From assembly GCF_024586455.1 (NCBI RefSeq), contig NC_065923.1, positions 65,321,076 through 65,385,075 on the forward strand: a stretch of DNA of 64,000 bases, read 5' to 3'. The notes beneath the pieces were generated by a model. The model had not been told where the DNA came from. It searched no databases and saw only the letters and a list, made by a program, of their open reading frames with translations. Shown piece by piece: positions 60,481-64,000 of the stretch (positions within the stretch are counted from its first letter, which is position 1; the number at the start of each line of letters is the position of its first letter). The position numbers were made by a program, and so were the translations under genes. The stretch comes from Bactrocera neohumeralis (lineage: Eukaryota; Arthropoda; Insecta; Diptera; Tephritidae).

Positions 60481-61280
60481 TATACCCTGAACAGGGTATA
60501 TTAAGTTTGTCCGTTCCGTCCGTCCGTGCAATCTGTAACTTGAGTATATAAAAATGATGAGATATGTTGATGAAACTTGGTACACGTATTCCTTGGTCTG
60601 TTCATAAGAAGGTATATATACGAACTAGATCAGTTTTTAAAATCGGAAATTTTGCCACGCCCACAAAATGGCATTTGAAACGATATCTATAAAGTGTCAC
60701 AAACTAAACCATAAATAAAGATATTAACAATTGAAATTTGGCACAAGATATATTCGCATTAGGGAGGGTATATGTTATTTGGACATAATTTTTTTTGAAA
60801 AAATTAACGTGGCCCCGGATTACTAAGTTTTTTACAAACTGAACGGAAACTACTATAGCTATGTCAACCAAACTCTACAGAGTCGTTTTCGTTTTTTCTT
60901 GCATTTTTATACAGTTCAAAAATGGAAGAAATCGGATAATAACCACGCCCACCTCCCATACAAAGGTTATGTTGAAAATCACTAATAGTGCGTTAACGGA
61001 CTAACAAAAAACGTCAGAAACACTAAATTTTACGGAAGAAGTGGCAGAAGGAAGCTGCACCCAGGCTTTTTTTTTAAATTGAAAATGGGCGTGGCACCGC
61101 CCACTTATGGACCAAGAACCATATCTCAGGAGCTACTAGACCGATTTCAATGAAATTCGGTATATAATATTTTCTCAACATCCTGATGACATGTAAGAAA
61201 TATTTTGAAATCGGTTCACAACTTTTTCTTCCAATATAACGCTATTTTGAATTCGATGAGCCTTCTGTATAATATATAAT
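60481..61280 (-). repeat. Dispersed non-coding repeat family P, long copy
   Basis: It opens with the palindrome TATACCCTGAACAGGGTATA (60481-60500) then TTAAGTTTGTCCGTTCCGTC, the reverse complement of the right end of the 35571 copy. The interior has recurring GCCACGCCCAC and GGGCGTGG boxes (about 60653, 60945, 61088) and phrases like GAAACTTGGTACACG and AGACCGATTTCAATGAAATT. Such GGGCGTGG-box repeats are abundant in higher flies. No coding capacity. The 3' limit is approximate. Confidence 0.65.
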
Positions 61281-63759
61281 AAGGAAGAATGATAATGAAG
61301 GAATTTGAAACGTTTCACTATCTTGACAAAAACGATTATCTGTGAGTTCATTGATAACTTGTAAAAACTTGTCTGAGTGAAATGCCTGAATCATCAAAAT
61401 TGAAGCAAGTTTCTTAGCTGTGAAAGCTCATCTGAAAGTTTACAGTCGAAAACCTCTTATTTTGTTTCTTTAGACAACATGATCTTTAAACTTTTTCGAC
61501 CTGTAAAGCAATATTTTAAATAGAATTTAAGACATTTTCATCAATTGAAAGGTCAACCTTGCTTTCATACTTTTAAAAAAGTTTACCAAATATTCTTACG
61601 ATTCAAAGAGATTTATTTTACTGAGAGAACAAATGATCTACAAACACAATGTCGACCTCCATAAAAGTTTTTCTGAGTACAATATTTTTTTATACTAAAA
61701 TTTCAGCAAGCTTCTTGGCTATATATTTTACATATTAATGAGGAGATTCCTTTTGTTTTTCTACTTGCTCAGAGTTAAGGGGGATATTTGTACGAAATCT
61801 AGCACTAAGATCGGCTGTAAGACACAACACACACCCCAAATAATATCAGTCTACTTCCTTCAATATCTTTACAAATTATAAAAGGCATTAGTCACGGAGT
61901 TACGAAAGCAGTTTGCAAAACATTACTATCTGAACACCTGATAAAGTTTGAACTATTCTCTTTTTTTGCACTAATTTCGGTTGAAAAGTGTCAAGTTGTC
62001 AAACGACAATGTCCAAAGGACAGGGCTGGGCAGAACAATAAACAATTTAAAGGTGTTGCATGACAAATGTTTTGAAAAAAATGCAGAAAAAAAATGGAAA
62101 AGACAACAGGAACTGAAATTGCCTGCAAATTTTGAATGAAAAAATTGCATGGAAAAACACAAAGAACTTCGCAACTGCAATCGGACACAATCAAATGGTT
62201 ATTGAAGGGACATTGGGCACAGCTGGCAGCTGACAGGCAACGCAAGCAAAATGCGAAAATCGATCGCTTGGTCACTGATCATTGTTGGGATTGGCAGATT
62301 AATGAGCGTCACACCAAGCAGTGTTGGTTTCATGTATATAAAACTGTCCGTTATTCACGAAGGTACTTTGGGTAGCTAGAGCAATTTTCAATTGAAATAA
62401 AATTGGCAGGTAAATATAATATTAATTGACATGGTAGTTGCTTTCGCAAACTGAAAAGTAGTGTTAGTATTATTTAGTGGAGTTATAGAATAGTAAAAAT
62501 TTTGTCATTATTACAAATATTTTTGTTCGTTTCATACATAAATTATTATCCTTTACCTGTTATTATGATAGCATTGCGCCCCAAATGTTGGCTACATTTT
62601 ATGTGAAAATTATTATAACTTCAAAGTTGTTGCCTACATTTAGGCTTTTTTGTAATTGAAGACAAACACCACAAAAAGTAGGGTAACAAAACGTGGACAA
62701 TATTTTACAATAAAAAAATAAATAGAAAGAGATACCACTCATATTTACATTTCAAACGTATGCCAAAGAATACCCTGAACTCGATTTTTTATTGCCTTAA
62801 GCACTAGTTTGTTAAATCTTAGAGTTATGATTTTAGATCGAACCACTAGGTACATATTTTGCAAGACAAGCAAATATCATTTTTAAACAAGCCAGGAGGT
62901 TTTTTTTTATATTTTTCGAGTCCAAATGGCATCATATTTCAAAAAGTGAGATTTTATTTTCAAAACTATATACACTTGCCTGCTTAACACTTTAAGCCAT
63001 AATTTAGTGGGACACTGTGAAATCTCAAGTGCTCTCTGCGCTTTCAAAATATCCATACCGCATAGCGTCAGAGTTACTAATATAATTTTCTACTAATTTT
63101 TTTTCTGTCAAATCTGTTTTGACTAGTCCCTAGCACGTATGGCACGTACAAACCTATACGTCGTGGCGTCTCGCGTAGCACATGTCAACATGGCCCGAAA
63201 TAATAAAAACAACAGCAATTAGAATAGCAACAGTATCCCCCGCTGTTTGTACGAGTACTCAAGTGTTTTGTGGCAAGCAAACAAGTGTGCAACACGTGCG
63301 TTCCAGGAATTTTTCAAGAGGCCCACAGAAATTTGAGGTCCTTTAAGGTTTGGTACTTATGTATAAACATATGGGCTTACTTTAATAGTATACTGCACTA
63401 TTTATATTTCATGCAGAGTCGTAAAAGAGTTTTAAAACACTAAAATTCTAGTACAATAACAATGCATATCGGTACAACCAACACAGATTGTTTAAGGTGA
63501 CAAAAAAATTATACGAGTCTTATCCGACCTTCAACTGATCTTAATGAGGAGGGTGGAGATCATTTTCCCAGCCAAAGAGCTCACTGAAAAGCTGTATGAT
63601 AATTCGCAAAGACCGTCTCTGAAGCCATTAGCTGGAAGCGTACATCAGGACCACTCATAAAATGTGAAAAAGTTGTTATACAGAGTACCATTCTTAGCGA
63701 ACGAGCTCGAACAATCTCGGGAACAGTTTTAGAGTGTTATATTTGAAAAAGAAATTTAA
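61281..63759. other. AT-rich interval, nothing assigned
   Basis: Two loosely similar stretches near 61370-61440 and 61665-61735 (CTGAGTGAAAT/CTGAGTACAAT, then AAGC-AGTTTCTTAGCT/AAGCTTCTTGGCT) suggest an old internal duplication. A 79-codon ATG-initiated plus frame at 62136-62375 has no recognised domain. Nothing else was identified. Confidence 0.4.
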
Positions 63760-64000
63760 AAATGTGTTATATGAAAAGTAGGCGTGGTTGTAGTCCAATT
63801 TCGCTCAATTTTACACCGTTATATAGCAATGTTAAAATAATGTCACGTACCGAATTTGGTTGAAATCGGTGGAGCAGATTCCGATTTTAAAATTTTGATC
63901 CCTACTCTTATAGGATTTATTTTGAGCGAATTTGGTTACTTAGACTTGAACGGTTTAAGAGAAATGTACATTAAGCCTATTAAAGGGCGAGGCCATGCCA
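63760..64000. repeat. Dispersed repeat family P, partial copy at the window edge
   Basis: The phrases AAGTAGGCGTGGTTGTAGTC, CAATTTCGCTCAATTTTACA and GGTTGAAATCGGTGGAGC resemble the GGGCGTGG-box interior of the copy at 60481. The end is cut by the window. The last bases (GGGCGAGGCCATGCC) may be another degenerate box. Confidence 0.5.

Noticed and set aside
61775..61800. TTAAGGGGGATATTTG as a third TTAA MITE end
   Set aside because: No inverse CCCCC|TTAA partner was found downstream to the window end.
62136..62375. 79-codon ATG-initiated frame MKKLHGKTQRTSQ...
   Set aside because: Has a genuine ATG and mixed composition, but no recognised domain, no splice or promoter context, and its length is within chance expectation for this much sequence.
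1..64000. tRNA or rRNA genes
   Set aside because: I looked for GGTTCGANTCC-type B boxes with a paired acceptor stem and for rRNA-like blocks and found none that fit.
1..64000. CRISPR arrays, operons, ribosome binding sites
   Set aside because: Sequence is clearly metazoan; no regularly spaced identical short repeats or prokaryotic gene organisation.

Overview
The window looks like intergenic or intronic DNA of a higher dipteran, most probably a tephritid-type fruit fly. The evidence is strongly AT-rich sequence, many opa-type CAG/CAA (CTG/TTG) trinucleotide runs, TACATACATATGTATG microsatellites, and decayed transposons of the RTE, Jockey/LOA, mariner and TTAA-MITE types typical of insects. 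There is no operon-like organisation and no confidently recognisable host gene. The long open frames are transposon relics or chance frames through low-complexity DNA.

Layout. 1-2397: non-coding with an 89-bp tandem duplication. 2398-2868: RTE non-LTR relic (minus). 3975-4310: hAT-like relic (minus). 7388-9365: the longest RTE relic (minus), endonuclease to 3' end. 10440-10750: end of a dispersed non-coding repeat, called family P here. 11013-11325: mariner-like fragment. 13085-13990: Jockey/LOA-like retroposon 3' part. 14453-15187: GC-rich block of exon-like segments, the best candidate for something undescribed. 16276-17010: RTE relic. 18057-18770: 714-bp MITE with perfect TIRs and a TTAA duplication. 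18795-19830: two adjacent mariner fragments of different families. 22389-23287: retroposon tail ending in one arm of a 112-bp inverted repeat. 26330-26620: another retroposon fragment. 29480-30010: old degenerate tandem repeat.

Second half. 31023-31345: RTE 3' end. 35571-36032: family P. 37461-37854: TA-flanked MITE. 38802-40440: family P repeat split by a second 714-bp TTAA MITE, followed by a classical mariner fragment. 42930-43775 and 45785-46530: two retroposon relics with RNase H. 46895-47535: RTE relic (plus). 49290-49515: Jockey-like fragment (minus). 54945-55576 and 57195-57860: mariner-like relics. 60481-61280 and 63760-64000: family P.

Every element whose catalytic core can be read is disabled by stops, frameshifts or lost catalytic residues. 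The MITEs are non-autonomous and no transposase that could have moved them is visible here. The intervals between elements carry simple repeats and unrecognised AT-rich sequence. Assignments come from reading translations against remembered family signatures; no database search was possible.
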